From contig JAJYDX010000007.1 in assembly GCA_021777135.1 (NCBI GenBank), forward strand, positions 1 to 64,000: 64,000 bases of DNA. Reading direction: 5' to 3'. The number at the start of each line of letters is the position of its first letter. The first letter of the stretch is position 1. Both the position numbers and the translations under genes were made by a program. The stretch comes from a bacterium. GTDB taxonomy: Bacteria; SZUA-79; Acidulodesulfobacterales; Acidulodesulfobacteraceae. Below the pieces are notes generated by a model. It was given only the letters and a program-made list of their open reading frames with translations. It did no database searches and was not told the origin of the DNA. Of this stretch, positions 45,664 through 54,479 are shown in pieces.

Positions 45664-46595
45664 GAGTACTAGTGACTGGAGGTGCCGGTTTTATCGGCTC
45701 TAATTTATGCGAAAGATTGTTGGCTTCCGGCAATGAAGTTTTATGCATGGATAACTTTTATACCGGCTCTAAAAATAATATAAAAGAATTTTTAGACAAC
45801 CCGTCTTTTGAAGTTATAAGGCATGACATAAGCGTACCTTTTAATATAGAAGCCGACTTCATAGTGAACTTGGCGTGCCCCGCATCCGTCCCGCATTATC
45901 AAAAAGACCCTCTGAAAACAATGAAAGATAACGTTTTCGGCATATTTAACGTTATGGAAAACGCAAGACGTCTTAAAATACCGGTTTTGCATACTTCTAC
46001 ATCCGAAGTTTACGGTTCTCCATCAGTTCATCCGCAACCGGAAAATTATAACGGCAACGTAAATCCGGTATCGATAAGGTCTTGTTACGATGAAGGGAAA
46101 AGGGCCGCAGAAACTATTTTGTTCGATTACAACCGGCAATATAAAACAGAGATTAAAGTTATACGTGTTTTTAATACCTATGGACCAAAAATGCTCGAAA
46201 ACGACGGCAGGGTAGTTTCTAATTTTATAGTTCAGGCGTTAAAAGGGGAGGATTTAACAGTTTACGGTAACGGAAAGCAGACGCGTTCTTTTTGCTACGT
46301 ATCGGACTTGATAGACGGCATTATTTTGTTTATGAATGATAAAAGCGGATTTAACGGACCTGTCAATATGGGAAATAATTATGAATTTACCATAGAAGAT
46401 TTTGCAAAGCTTGTATTATCTGTTACTGGTTCTAAATCCAAATTAAAATTTATAGATCTCCCTAAAGACGATCCTATACAAAGAAATCCAGATTTAACTA
46501 TTGCAAAAAAAATGCTTGGATATAATCCGAAGGTAAGCATAGATGAAGGACTTAAAAAAACGGCAGAATATTTTAAAAAAATAGTAAAAATATAA
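45660..46595 (+). CDS. NAD-dependent UDP-glucuronate decarboxylase-like sugar-nucleotide enzyme
   Basis: A 311-residue extended short-chain dehydrogenase. The Rossmann motif GGAGFIGSN is followed by the family pattern NLACPASVPHYQ, TSTSEVYG, the active-site YDEGK (YxxxK), RVFNTYGPKM and GKQTRSFCYVSDLI. This combination is typical of UDP-xylose synthase (UXS), which makes UDP-xylose from UDP-glucuronate, rather than of general epimerases. It is expected to feed surface polysaccharide. The ATGA overlap with cbiH is probably a packing effect and not a functional link. Confidence 0.88.
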   Translation: MRVLVTGGAGFIGSNLCERLLASGNEVLCMDNFYTGSKNNIKEFLDNPSFEVIRHDISVPFNIEADFIVNLACPASVPHYQKDPLKTMKDNVFGIFNVMENARRLKIPVLHTSTSEVYGSPSVHPQPENYNGNVNPVSIRSCYDEGKRAAETILFDYNRQYKTEIKVIRVFNTYGPKMLENDGRVVSNFIVQALKGEDLTVYGNGKQTRSFCYVSDLIDGIILFMNDKSGFNGPVNMGNNYEFTIEDFAKLVLSVTGSKSKLKFIDLPKDDPIQRNPDLTIAKKMLGYNPKVSIDEGLKKTAEYFKKIVKI

Positions 46596-46626
46596 AACGG
46601 CAGGTAAAAACTTAAGACGACTGCTA

Positions 46627-46854
46627 ATGAACATAAATATAGACGTTATTATAATCGAATCTATTATTTATATTGCCGTGAGTATAATAACGGGCTATTT
46701 ATTAAAAGACGAAGAACTCAAAAAAATCAAGCGGCTGATTTTAATTTTTTATTTAATAATAGGCATAGCCGTTTATTCCGTTTTGTATTTTGTAATACTT
46801 TCAATAATAGTTGTAATTGTTTCTGCGGCTGTATCAAAATATTTCATGGAATAA
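46627..46854 (+). CDS. Small two-helix membrane protein of unknown function
   Basis: A 75-residue hydrophobic protein with two predicted transmembrane helices (about 8-25 and 36-70) joined by a charged stretch DEELKKIKR. No family is recognised. It starts 31 bases after the sugar-nucleotide gene on the same strand; no strong ribosome binding site is visible. It could be a real small membrane protein or an open frame favoured by AT-rich sequence. Confidence 0.5.
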   Translation: MNINIDVIIIESIIYIAVSIITGYLLKDEELKKIKRLILIFYLIIGIAVYSVLYFVILSIIVVIVSAAVSKYFME

Positions 46855-46884
46855 ATAAAGATGTAAAAGAAGATATTTTTAAAG

Positions 46885-46960
46885 TGGCTCCCCGAGACGG
46901 ATTCGAACCATCGACCCAGTGATTAACAGTCACTTGCTCTGCCGGCTGAGCTATCGGGGA
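46885..46960 (-). tRNA. tRNA-Asn (anticodon GTT)
   Basis: Read on the reverse strand: acceptor stem TCCCCGA/TCGGGGA, D-arm, anticodon loop CTGTTAA with GTT (complement of 46925-46927), T-arm with GGTTCGAATCC, discriminator G and an encoded CCA (complement of 46885-46887). Confidence 0.97.
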
Positions 46961-47038
46961 ATATAGGCGGTAAATATTGAATTTAATTAACGTTAGATAG
47001 TATAAATAAAAATTGCCTTAATGTCAATATATTTGTTA

Positions 47039-47077
47039 TAAAAAAACCTGCCGGAAGTAGTTGATAACCGGCAGGTT
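47039..47077 (-). terminator. Intrinsic terminator of the chemoreceptor gene
   Basis: A perfect 10-bp stem AACCTGCCGG/CCGGCAGGTT (47045-47054 and 47068-47077) with a 13-base loop. On the reverse strand it is followed by a T run (TTTTTTATAAC). It lies 130 bases after the stop of the reverse-strand chemoreceptor and before the tRNA-Asn gene. On the forward strand no T run follows, so it works in one direction. Confidence 0.75.
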
Positions 47078-47206
47078 AGGAGGACATTACATCGAGGAGT
47101 TAAGATGAAAACATTAAACCTCATTTATTTAAATTATAAAACGTATAATTTAAAAAGTCAAATCTTTTATTTTTCCAAGGTTTTATTTACTTTTTTCTTT
47201 ACTACA

Positions 47207-48898
47207 CTACACCTTAAAGGTTTTTACCATATTGGATAAATCCAAAGCCATCCTGGCAAGCTCTTCCGATGAAGCTATGACCTGCTTGGAACCCGCCTGA
47301 GCGCTGTCCTGGGCATTAATGATTTCTTCGGAAGAAAGGGATATCTCTTCGCTTACCTGAGACTGTTCTTCGGAAGCGGTGGCAATCTGGGTAATCATTT
47401 CTTTAAGCTTTATCATCAGGGTGTTTATGTTGGAAATGGCATCTGCTGATTTTCCGGCAATTTCGGCTCCTTTTGAAACTTCCTCTTTTCCTTTCTGCAT
47501 AGAGGTAACCGCGTCCTGCGTGTTTCTCTGGATGCTAAGTATCATTGATTCTATTTCTTTGGTGGCCTTAGTTGTTCTTTCAGCTAATTTTCTTACCTCG
47601 TCCGCCACTACTGCAAAACCTCTTCCCTGTTCTCCGGCTCTGGCGGCTTCTATCGCGGCGTTTAACGCAAGAAGGTTCGTCTGGTCTGCGATGTCGTTTA
47701 TTACACCGATTATTTCGCCTATCTTTTCGGAAGAAGAGCCTAATTCAGTAATGGTAGCCGAAACTGCGGACACGGTCTTTTCAATGTTTTTCATCTCGTT
47801 TGCTACGTCCTGAACCGACTTGGTGCCGTAATCGACGACTTTTTCCGTTTCCTGTGCCTTCTGCGCCGAAGACGAGGAGTTCTTTGCAACTTCTATTATG
47901 GCTATGGACATCTGTTTAATAGATTCTATAATACGGGACGCCTTTTCCCTCATCTGCTCTATAGTTTTTTCAAACTCCCTGGAAGAAGAATTAAGCTGCT
48001 CAGACTGGGAGCTTAGGGAGTTAGAGGTTGACATTATGCCTTTGACGTTGCCTGAAAGAGAATCGACAAGACTGTTAACCTGTTCTATTAGAATGCCTAT
48101 CTCGCTTTCTTTATGGACGCCGGATATTTTGATTTTGGAAGTCAAATCGCCGGAGGCTATCTGCTTGATTTTGTCATCGACTAATTTTAAAACGCCTATA
48201 ACCGATTTTTTAAAATAAAGCAGGACAATGATAGCGCCTATTAAAAAAATAATAGGAAATGCTATGAATATATAGTTTAATAACTTTACTTTATTATAAT
48301 ACGATTTTTTTAAAATACCGTTAATTTGCCTTACCTGATCAACCATTGGATTAAGCTGGCTTTCAAAATATTTGCCGCTCATCGCCTGACCTAATAAAAG
48401 AGGATATTTTAATAGCCTGTAGGCAATAGGGCTAAATATATAAAATTTGTTTTTTAAACTTTTTAAAAGTAAAACTGTTTTTTTTGACGAAAATCTTTGC
48501 AGTTTTGATTTTTTAGTTCCAAATATGGAAGCTGTCTTAATTTTGTCAAAACCCATTGTATATCCAGTTAAGGAATTTTCCACGTTTAAAAATATCGGCC
48601 TTGAATCATTTGCCAACTTTAATATTTTAGAATCGTAATACTTCTCAATCGCGGCTTTTTTCTTTTTGGATTTTGTTCCGTTTATTTTAAGCATTTTTAT
48701 ATGAGACAAAAGGATAATTTGGAGGAAGTTGCCTTTTAAAGTTTTAATGCCGGAATCAGTGCGTGAAATAACGGTTGTGTTTATCGTTGCGTCTTTTAAC
48801 CCTTTAGAAAATGAAATAAGCAATAGATTAACCAGCAATATAAAAATAAAACCTGCGGCCATAATAAAATAAAGTTTTGCTTTTAAAGTTTTTAACAT
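47207..48898 (-). CDS. Methyl-accepting chemotaxis protein with periplasmic helical sensor
   Basis: A 563-residue chemoreceptor. Transmembrane helix 1 (about 9-30), a Lys/Ser-rich mostly helical periplasmic domain (about 32-205), helix 2 (about 208-228), HAMP (230-285) and a long signalling coiled coil with the tip [20 protein letters not shown] and [14 protein letters not shown]. No C-terminal CheR-binding pentapeptide is seen. The ligand is unknown. The gene is monocistronic, with AAGGAGG before the ATG and a terminator beyond its stop. Confidence 0.94.
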   Translation of the reverse strand: MLKTLKAKLYFIMAAGFIFILLVNLLLISFSKGLKDATINTTVISRTDSGIKTLKGNFLQIILLSHIKMLKINGTKSKKKKAAIEKYYDSKILKLANDSRPIFLNVENSLTGYTMGFDKIKTASIFGTKKSKLQRFSSKKTVLLLKSLKNKFYIFSPIAYRLLKYPLLLGQAMSGKYFESQLNPMVDQVRQINGILKKSYYNKVKLLNYIFIAFPIIFLIGAIIVLLYFKKSVIGVLKLVDDKIKQIASGDLTSKIKISGVHKESEIGILIEQVNSLVDSLSGNVKGIMSTSNSLSSQSEQLNSSSREFEKTIEQMREKASRIIESIKQMSIAIIEVAKNSSSSAQKAQETEKVVDYGTKSVQDVANEMKNIEKTVSAVSATITELGSSSEKIGEIIGVINDIADQTNLLALNAAIEAARAGEQGRGFAVVADEVRKLAERTTKATKEIESMILSIQRNTQDAVTSMQKGKEEVSKGAEIAGKSADAISNINTLMIKLKEMITQIATASEEQSQVSEEISLSSEEIINAQDSAQAGSKQVIASSEELARMALDLSNMVKTFKV

Positions 48899-48935
48899 AA
48901 ACCTCCTTAATTATTTTAAGATTATAATTATAACT

Positions 48936-48955
48936 ATCTAAATAGGGATTTAGAT
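48936..48955 (-). promoter_or_regulatory. Inverted repeat upstream of the chemoreceptor gene
   Basis: ATCTAAAT and ATTTAGAT form perfect 8-bp arms around AGGG, 38 bases upstream of the reverse-strand chemoreceptor start. It may be an operator or a hairpin in the leader; base composition makes chance occurrence possible. Confidence 0.35.
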
Positions 48956-49151
48956 AAAACTAACCATTTTTATTATACATCGACATCAATTAAAAAATCT
49001 ACAGTTTTTATAATAATTTTTTAAATATTTAAATAAAGGTTAGGCTTATTAATTGAATTGTCTAAAAATATTATATTTGTTATAATATTTCGTAAAATAT
49101 AATTTTAGGTTATTTAACAACATAATTTTTGAAGTTAAGGAGGACGCAACA

Positions 49152-49364
49152 ATGCCGTTCGTGTCGGTTAAGATGTTGGAAGGAAGGACGAAGGAACAAA
49201 AGAGGAAATTAATTAAGTCTATAAGTAAAAGCGTATCGGATAGTTTAAGCATCGATGAAAGCCACGTTTGGGTAGTAGTTGAAGAATTTCCGGCAGACGA
49301 GTGGGGGCTTGGAGGAGAAATTGCATGCGATAGAATAAAGTCTGTAAAGGAAGCCGGCAAATGA
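49152..49364 (+). CDS. 4-oxalocrotonate tautomerase family protein
   Basis: A 70-residue member of the tautomerase superfamily. Met removal would expose the catalytic Pro (MPFVSVKMLEGRTKEQKR). The rest (KLIKSISKSVSDSL, VWVVVEEFPADEWGLGG) fits the family's beta-alpha-beta subunit, which assembles into hexamers. The physiological substrate is unknown; small tautomerases often occur outside aromatic degradation operons. AAGGAGGA precedes the start. It overlaps aroD by four bases. Confidence 0.9.
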   Translation: MPFVSVKMLEGRTKEQKRKLIKSISKSVSDSLSIDESHVWVVVEEFPADEWGLGGEIACDRIKSVKEAGK

Positions 49365-50206
49365 AACCTAGAATTTGTTTGTCGATAGGAAATACCGGAT
49401 TAAACGGAGTATATGAAGCTATAGATTATGCAAAAAGCAAATCTGCAGAATTAGTGGAACTAAGATTTGACATGATTACCGAAACAGCTATGTTAAAGAA
49501 CCAAAATATAGATTCCGACAAAAGTTCTGCGCTGACCGAGATAAAAAAAATAATTTCTTATGCAAAAGATAAAAAAATTAAGATTATAGGAACCAACAGG
49601 GACCCGTCGTATGGTTTCAACAGGTGCGTTTCTTTTCTAGAAAGGCAAGTAGTTAGCGAATCTGAAACATCAGAAAAAAATTTAAAATGCGGCGTTAAAG
49701 AAACCAGCGAACCTGAAAGAATCAAATTTTTAAGGTCTGTCATGGAACTTGGAATAGATATATGCGATATTGAACTTGATACTTTAAAAAAAGCAGATAT
49801 AAAAAATTTAATCGGTTTTGCACATTCTAAAAATTCACAGGTCATTCTTTCGGTACACGATTTTAATGGAAGAATAGACATGCTTGACACCGTAAAATAT
49901 TATATTGATTCAAGCTATTTCGGCGCGGATTATTTTAAAATTACCGATACTGCGGTTTCTGAAGAAGATGCCGCGTTAATCGTTGAAAAAAACATCAAAA
50001 TAGGTTCTATCAAAATGAGCGCCGAAGAAGTTTTTCCCAAATTTATTATTTTCGGTATGGGCGAAAAAGGCAAGATTGCCAGGGCGTTATCGGTAATTAA
50101 CGGTTCTTATTTTGCTTACTGTTCTTCGCCTTATGGAATTACTGCGGCAGGACAGACGTTGCCGGAAGATTTTTATAAAACGGTAAGCTTACTAGAGGCT
50201 TCCTGA
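49361..50206 (+). CDS. aroD: Type I 3-dehydroquinate dehydratase
   Basis: A 281-residue shikimate-pathway enzyme forming 3-dehydroshikimate through a Schiff base. Substrate-binding ELRFDM and TNRDP, the catalytic His166 in SVHDF and the Schiff-base Lys193 in YFKIT are present. The His-Lys spacing of 27 is the same as in E. coli AroD. The C-terminal GMGEKGKIARAL and AAGQTLPEDF bind the substrate carboxylate. It is longer than the usual 225-250 residues because of a hydrophilic insertion near 90-125. It overlaps the tautomerase gene and precedes gspE by four bases. Confidence 0.93.
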   Translation: MKPRICLSIGNTGLNGVYEAIDYAKSKSAELVELRFDMITETAMLKNQNIDSDKSSALTEIKKIISYAKDKKIKIIGTNRDPSYGFNRCVSFLERQVVSESETSEKNLKCGVKETSEPERIKFLRSVMELGIDICDIELDTLKKADIKNLIGFAHSKNSQVILSVHDFNGRIDMLDTVKYYIDSSYFGADYFKITDTAVSEEDAALIVEKNIKIGSIKMSAEEVFPKFIIFGMGEKGKIARALSVINGSYFAYCSSPYGITAAGQTLPEDFYKTVSLLEAS

Positions 50207-50209
50207 AAA

Positions 50210-51958
50210 ATGGGCATAATAATAAATAATTTGCCGAAAACTAAAAAACTTGGCGAGATACTCATCGACGAGCGGCTTTTAAACCCGACCCAGTTAGAAA
50301 ATGCTCTCGCTGAAGGGAAAAAACGTAACCTAAGATTAGGTTCGGCGTTGGTTTCTCTTGGAATACTTTCCGAAGATAATATTTTAGACGCTCTTTCTTC
50401 CCAAACAGGATTAAAAAAAATAGACCTATCAAAAATAATAGTGGACCCAGCGGTAGGGAAGCTTATACCCGAGGGACTTGCCAGGCAGTTCAAAATGGTT
50501 CCGTTAAGTCTTGTCGACGGCATATTAACCGTGGCATTGTCTGATCCTATTAACGTATTTGCCACAGATGCTCTAAAAAGCCGTATTAATTATGATATCG
50601 ATATAATTATTGCGAAAGAGCACGATATTAATAAAACTATAGATTTTGTCTGGACTGCTAAAGAAATATCTAAAGCCGCGTCTAACCAAAGCATAACATC
50701 TGCAAGCGATAAAAAATTTCCTGAGACAGGCGCCGTACAAGTCCCCGCAGATTATAAAGTTTCTCATCCAGCAGCCGTAAAAGAAGTTTTGCAATCAGAA
50801 GACGTAAATATAATTAAGCTGGTAAACGATATAATATTTTCAGGATCTAAAAACAGGGCTTCAGATATACATATAGAACCTCTCCCCGATGAAATAATCG
50901 TCAGGGAGAGAATTGACGGCGAGCTTATACAGGCAAGAACTATTCCTCTGCAATTCTTAAATCCTGTTATAGTCAGAATAAAAATTATGGCAAATATGGA
51001 TATTGCCGAAAAAAGGAATTCACAGGATTCCAGATTTGAAATAAACGCCGGAGAAAAAAATTTAGACGTAAGGGTTTCAGTGGTTCCGACAATAAATGGC
51101 GAAAAAGCTGTTTTCAGGCTTTTAGATAAATCTTCAAAGGTGATTAAGGCATCAGAGCTTCCTATAGACAAAAGCGATAAAGATAAAATTTTGAAAATAA
51201 TTTACAAGAAATACGGTCTTTTTTTAATAACAGGACCTACAGGTTCTGGAAAAACTACTACGGCTTATTCCATGATTGCCGAACTTAACAGCATAAATAA
51301 AAATATTATAACTGTCGAAGATCCGGTTGAATATAAAATAAGATATATAAACCAGATAGAAGCCAATCAAAAAGGCGGGATGAGATTTCACGACGCGTTA
51401 AGGGCGGTTTTAAGACAGGATCCGGACATAATATTAGTCGGAGAAATAAGAGATGAAGAAACTGCCAGAATAGCAATACAAGCGGCATTAACAGGTCATT
51501 TCGTTATATCCACGCTTCATACCCAGGATTCGTCAAGCGCTATTTCTAGACTTGTAGATATGACTATTGAACCTTTTTTAATATCTTCTTCTGTTGTTGG
51601 CATAATAGGTCAGAGGTTAATAAGACGACTTTGCGAAAAATGCAAGAAACCCTATACGCCAGAGCCGGAAATGCTTAAAGAGCTTGGTCTTCCTTTGGGA
51701 ACAAATTTTACTTTTTATAAAGAAACCGGCTGCGAACTATGCAGGAATACTGGTTTTAGCGGAAGACTGAGCATACAGGAAATTTTAATTCCTTCTAGAA
51801 GCGTCCAAAAATTGATTATCGAAAAAGCGGATGCGGCGCAGATACGAAACACTGCTATAAAAGACGGTTTTGTTCCTTTAAGGATGGCCGGTATTAAAAA
51901 AGTAATTGAAGGAATAACTACTTTAGAAGAAATTTTACAGGCGACGCAGGACATATAA
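50210..51958 (+). CDS. gspE: Type II secretion / type IV pilus assembly ATPase
   Basis: A 582-residue GspE/PilB-family ATPase driving pseudopilus or pilus assembly from the cytoplasmic face. The N-terminal T2SSE_N domain (about 5-160) is followed by the core ATPase with Walker A GPTGSGKTT (about 342-350), Walker B ILVGEIRDEET, the His box LTGHFVISTLHTQD, and a tetracysteine zinc site (CEKC, CELC). Only this ATPase and the F protein are present here; other secretion or pilus genes must be elsewhere, so GspE and PilB cannot be separated with certainty. Confidence 0.9.
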   Translation: MGIIINNLPKTKKLGEILIDERLLNPTQLENALAEGKKRNLRLGSALVSLGILSEDNILDALSSQTGLKKIDLSKIIVDPAVGKLIPEGLARQFKMVPLSLVDGILTVALSDPINVFATDALKSRINYDIDIIIAKEHDINKTIDFVWTAKEISKAASNQSITSASDKKFPETGAVQVPADYKVSHPAAVKEVLQSEDVNIIKLVNDIIFSGSKNRASDIHIEPLPDEIIVRERIDGELIQARTIPLQFLNPVIVRIKIMANMDIAEKRNSQDSRFEINAGEKNLDVRVSVVPTINGEKAVFRLLDKSSKVIKASELPIDKSDKDKILKIIYKKYGLFLITGPTGSGKTTTAYSMIAELNSINKNIITVEDPVEYKIRYINQIEANQKGGMRFHDALRAVLRQDPDIILVGEIRDEETARIAIQAALTGHFVISTLHTQDSSSAISRLVDMTIEPFLISSSVVGIIGQRLIRRLCEKCKKPYTPEPEMLKELGLPLGTNFTFYKETGCELCRNTGFSGRLSIQEILIPSRSVQKLIIEKADAAQIRNTAIKDGFVPLRMAGIKKVIEGITTLEEILQATQDI

Positions 51959-52043
51959 ATTTAAAAATCAAAGTTTTCGCGAATATGCTAAATTTTAATT
52001 AAACCAATGTTTATCATAAAACTTTAAAAGGCGGGTTTAATAT

Positions 52044-53258
52044 ATGGCGATATACAATTACAAGGCTAGAGACAGGCACGGGAAACTTATAGTCGGAAGA
52101 GTAGAATCAAACTCATCAATTTCGGCCGAAAAACAGATAGAAGAATTGAAGCTTATTCCTATTTCGGTCGAAGAGGCCGCAAGTTTTTCATGGGGCGACC
52201 TTCTTCCAGTATTCCAGAACATATCTAAAAAAGACGTAATAGTATTTTCAAGGCAGCTTGCCACGCTTTATCAATCCGGCGTTCCGCTTACGAAAAGCCT
52301 GGATTCCTTAACTGAATTTGCAAGAAATAAAAAATTTAAGGATATTCTTATAGAAGTAAAGAAGGACGTAGAAAGCGGGCAGAGTCTTTCAAAAAGCTTT
52401 GCAAGGCATCCTAAAGTTTTTTCGGAAATATACGTTAACATGGTTGAAGTAGGAGAGACGAGCGGTCTTTTATATGATATTCTCGTCAGGCTTGCGCTGC
52501 TTATGGAAAAGGATATGGCAGTAAAAGCTAAAGTAAAGAGTGCGACTTTTTATCCTAAAATAGTCGTTTCGGCTATTATAATAGCAGTAGTAATACTAGT
52601 TGGGTTTGTTATACCTAAATTCGCGATGCTCTATAAGAGCTTTAATGTCCCGCTACCTTTAGAAACTAGAATATTGGTAGCTATTTCTAATTTTTTCGTA
52701 AGTTTTTGGTATATAGTTTTAATTTCAGCCGTCGCTTTGATTGCCGGCATAAAAATTTACTTAAATTCTTCTTCAGGAAGGCTTTGGTGGGATGAACATA
52801 AGCTTAAAATACCGATATTCGGAAGTATCTTTTATAAATCTATGATGAGCCAGTTCACGAGGATTTTCGGCCTTTTATTTCAAAGCGGGCTTCCAGTAAA
52901 CAGGGCGTTCGAGCTTATTAGAAATGCCGTAAATAATAAATTTTTTACCAATAAAATAGACGATATACAGTCGGACGTTACTAGAGGGGAATCTATTACT
53001 AACAGTTTTAAGAATTCTAAAATATTTTCCGGCATTATTATTCAGATGGTCAGCGTTGGCGAAGAAACTGGACATATTGACGAAATGCTCGGCAAGGTCG
53101 CCGATTATTTCGACGAGGACTTAGACCACCAACTCGGTATGCTTCAGGCAAGCATAGAGCCCGTACTTTTAATGATAATTTTTGGAATGGTCTTATTTCT
53201 TGCGCTTGCGATATATCTTCCGATAATCGATGTAATAAATTTTGCAAAAAAAGGCTGA
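52044..53258 (+). CDS. gspF: Type II secretion inner-membrane platform protein (GspF/PilC family)
   Basis: A 404-residue protein with two repeated T2SSF domains (about 60-190 and 265-385). Characteristic motifs are FSRQLATLYQSGVPLTKSLD, FPxVFSEIYVNMVEVGE-like sequence in the first repeat, and FTRIFGLLFQSGLPVNRAFE and MVSVGEETGHIDEML in the second. There are three transmembrane helices (about 170-190, 215-240 and 375-398). It partners the ATPase encoded 86 bases upstream in building a type II secretion system or type IV pilus. Confidence 0.92.
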   Translation: MAIYNYKARDRHGKLIVGRVESNSSISAEKQIEELKLIPISVEEAASFSWGDLLPVFQNISKKDVIVFSRQLATLYQSGVPLTKSLDSLTEFARNKKFKDILIEVKKDVESGQSLSKSFARHPKVFSEIYVNMVEVGETSGLLYDILVRLALLMEKDMAVKAKVKSATFYPKIVVSAIIIAVVILVGFVIPKFAMLYKSFNVPLPLETRILVAISNFFVSFWYIVLISAVALIAGIKIYLNSSSGRLWWDEHKLKIPIFGSIFYKSMMSQFTRIFGLLFQSGLPVNRAFELIRNAVNNKFFTNKIDDIQSDVTRGESITNSFKNSKIFSGIIIQMVSVGEETGHIDEMLGKVADYFDEDLDHQLGMLQASIEPVLLMIIFGMVLFLALAIYLPIIDVINFAKKG

Positions 53259-53395
53259 TAAAAAAATTTGACTTAAAATATATGAAAATGATAATATTGT
53301 TATATATCTATAATTATATATATAAATATAATCTGCAATAAAATTAATCTAAAAACCGAGCAAGTAACGGATATAGACATATAAGGGAGCGGGAT

Positions 53396-54460
53396 ATGAA
53401 AAAAAAGAAAAAAATTAACGTTAAAATTTACGCTGTTTTAGCCGTTTTTTTTACTATATTGACATTATCTTTAAGCGGATGCGCAAAAAAAAAGGAACCG
53501 CCTATAAACGCAGGTTCAAAAATAAATGTAAAAGCATTTAAAATTAAATATTATGTTATTCCGGATTATCTTGAATCTCCCGGGAATACATACTCCTTGA
53601 ATAATACTGCTATATCCGCGCATATTATGGGATACATAGTTTTGGAAAACGTTCACCAAGGTCAGGCAGTTTCAAAAGGACAGCTTTTATTAAAGATAAG
53701 CGCTCCTGAAATAGGTTCTAAATATTATGCGGCCAAAGCCGGATTCGTTAACGCAAAAAAAACATACGACAGGATTAAAAGATTATATAAAGAAAATTCA
53801 GTTTCAAAACAAATGTACGATAATACCCTTATGCAGTATAACGTAGCAAAGGCTAACTTGAACGAGGCTGAAAACTACCTTAATTATAAAACAATTTATT
53901 CTCCGATAAACGGGATTATCACAAAAAAAAGCGTTTCCATGGGCGACCTTGTAGCTCCTGGCCAGATGCTTTTAATGATTCAGAGTCCTAAAAATTTAGA
54001 ATTTAAAACGTCCGTAAATGTTAAATATTTTAATAAAATAAAAAATTCAAAAGGTCTTAAACTGAATTTTTCTTCTATAAATAAATCTGTTAACGGGAAG
54101 GTTATAACAGTCGTAAGGTCGGCTAATCCCTATTCCCATTCCGTTCTAGTAAGAATTGCAGTAAACAATTCAGAAAAATCTGAACTGATGCCTGGAATGT
54201 ACGGAATTGCGAAATTTAAAATAGGCAAAATTAAAGCCGTTATTATACCTAAAACAGCAATAGTAAGACGTCTTGGCATAACAGGAGTATATGCCGTGGA
54301 CAAAACCGGTGAAGTTATGTTTCAGCCGGTAAAGAAAAGAGGAGTTTATAAAAAACATTTTATTATAATCTCAAACGGCCTAAAACCAGGTATGTCGGTA
54401 ATAATTAACGGATTTGATAAAATTAAAACAGGCAGCCGCGTAAGTTTAAGTTTCAATTAA
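53396..54460 (+). CDS. RND efflux periplasmic adaptor lipoprotein
   Basis: A 354-residue membrane-fusion protein. The signal peptide ends in a lipobox LSGC with Cys29, so the protein should be lipid-anchored. Order: biotinyl/lipoyl-like half (YIVLENVHQGQAVSKGQLLLKI), coiled hairpin (about 110-155), second lipoyl half (IYSPINGIITKKSVSMGDLV), beta-barrel and membrane-proximal domain. It is followed by the pump gene after 19 bases. GGAGCGGG lies before the ATG. Confidence 0.92.
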   Translation: MKKKKKINVKIYAVLAVFFTILTLSLSGCAKKKEPPINAGSKINVKAFKIKYYVIPDYLESPGNTYSLNNTAISAHIMGYIVLENVHQGQAVSKGQLLLKISAPEIGSKYYAAKAGFVNAKKTYDRIKRLYKENSVSKQMYDNTLMQYNVAKANLNEAENYLNYKTIYSPINGIITKKSVSMGDLVAPGQMLLMIQSPKNLEFKTSVNVKYFNKIKNSKGLKLNFSSINKSVNGKVITVVRSANPYSHSVLVRIAVNNSEKSELMPGMYGIAKFKIGKIKAVIIPKTAIVRRLGITGVYAVDKTGEVMFQPVKKRGVYKKHFIIISNGLKPGMSVIINGFDKIKTGSRVSLSFN

Positions 54461-54479
54461 GAGGAGTCTTAAAAGATAA

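Noticed and set aside
47105-47239. A 44-codon forward open frame with GAGGAG upstream, after the terminator hairpin
   Set aside because: It overlaps the end of the reverse-strand chemoreceptor and matches no family; the ribosome-site-like bases are probably chance.
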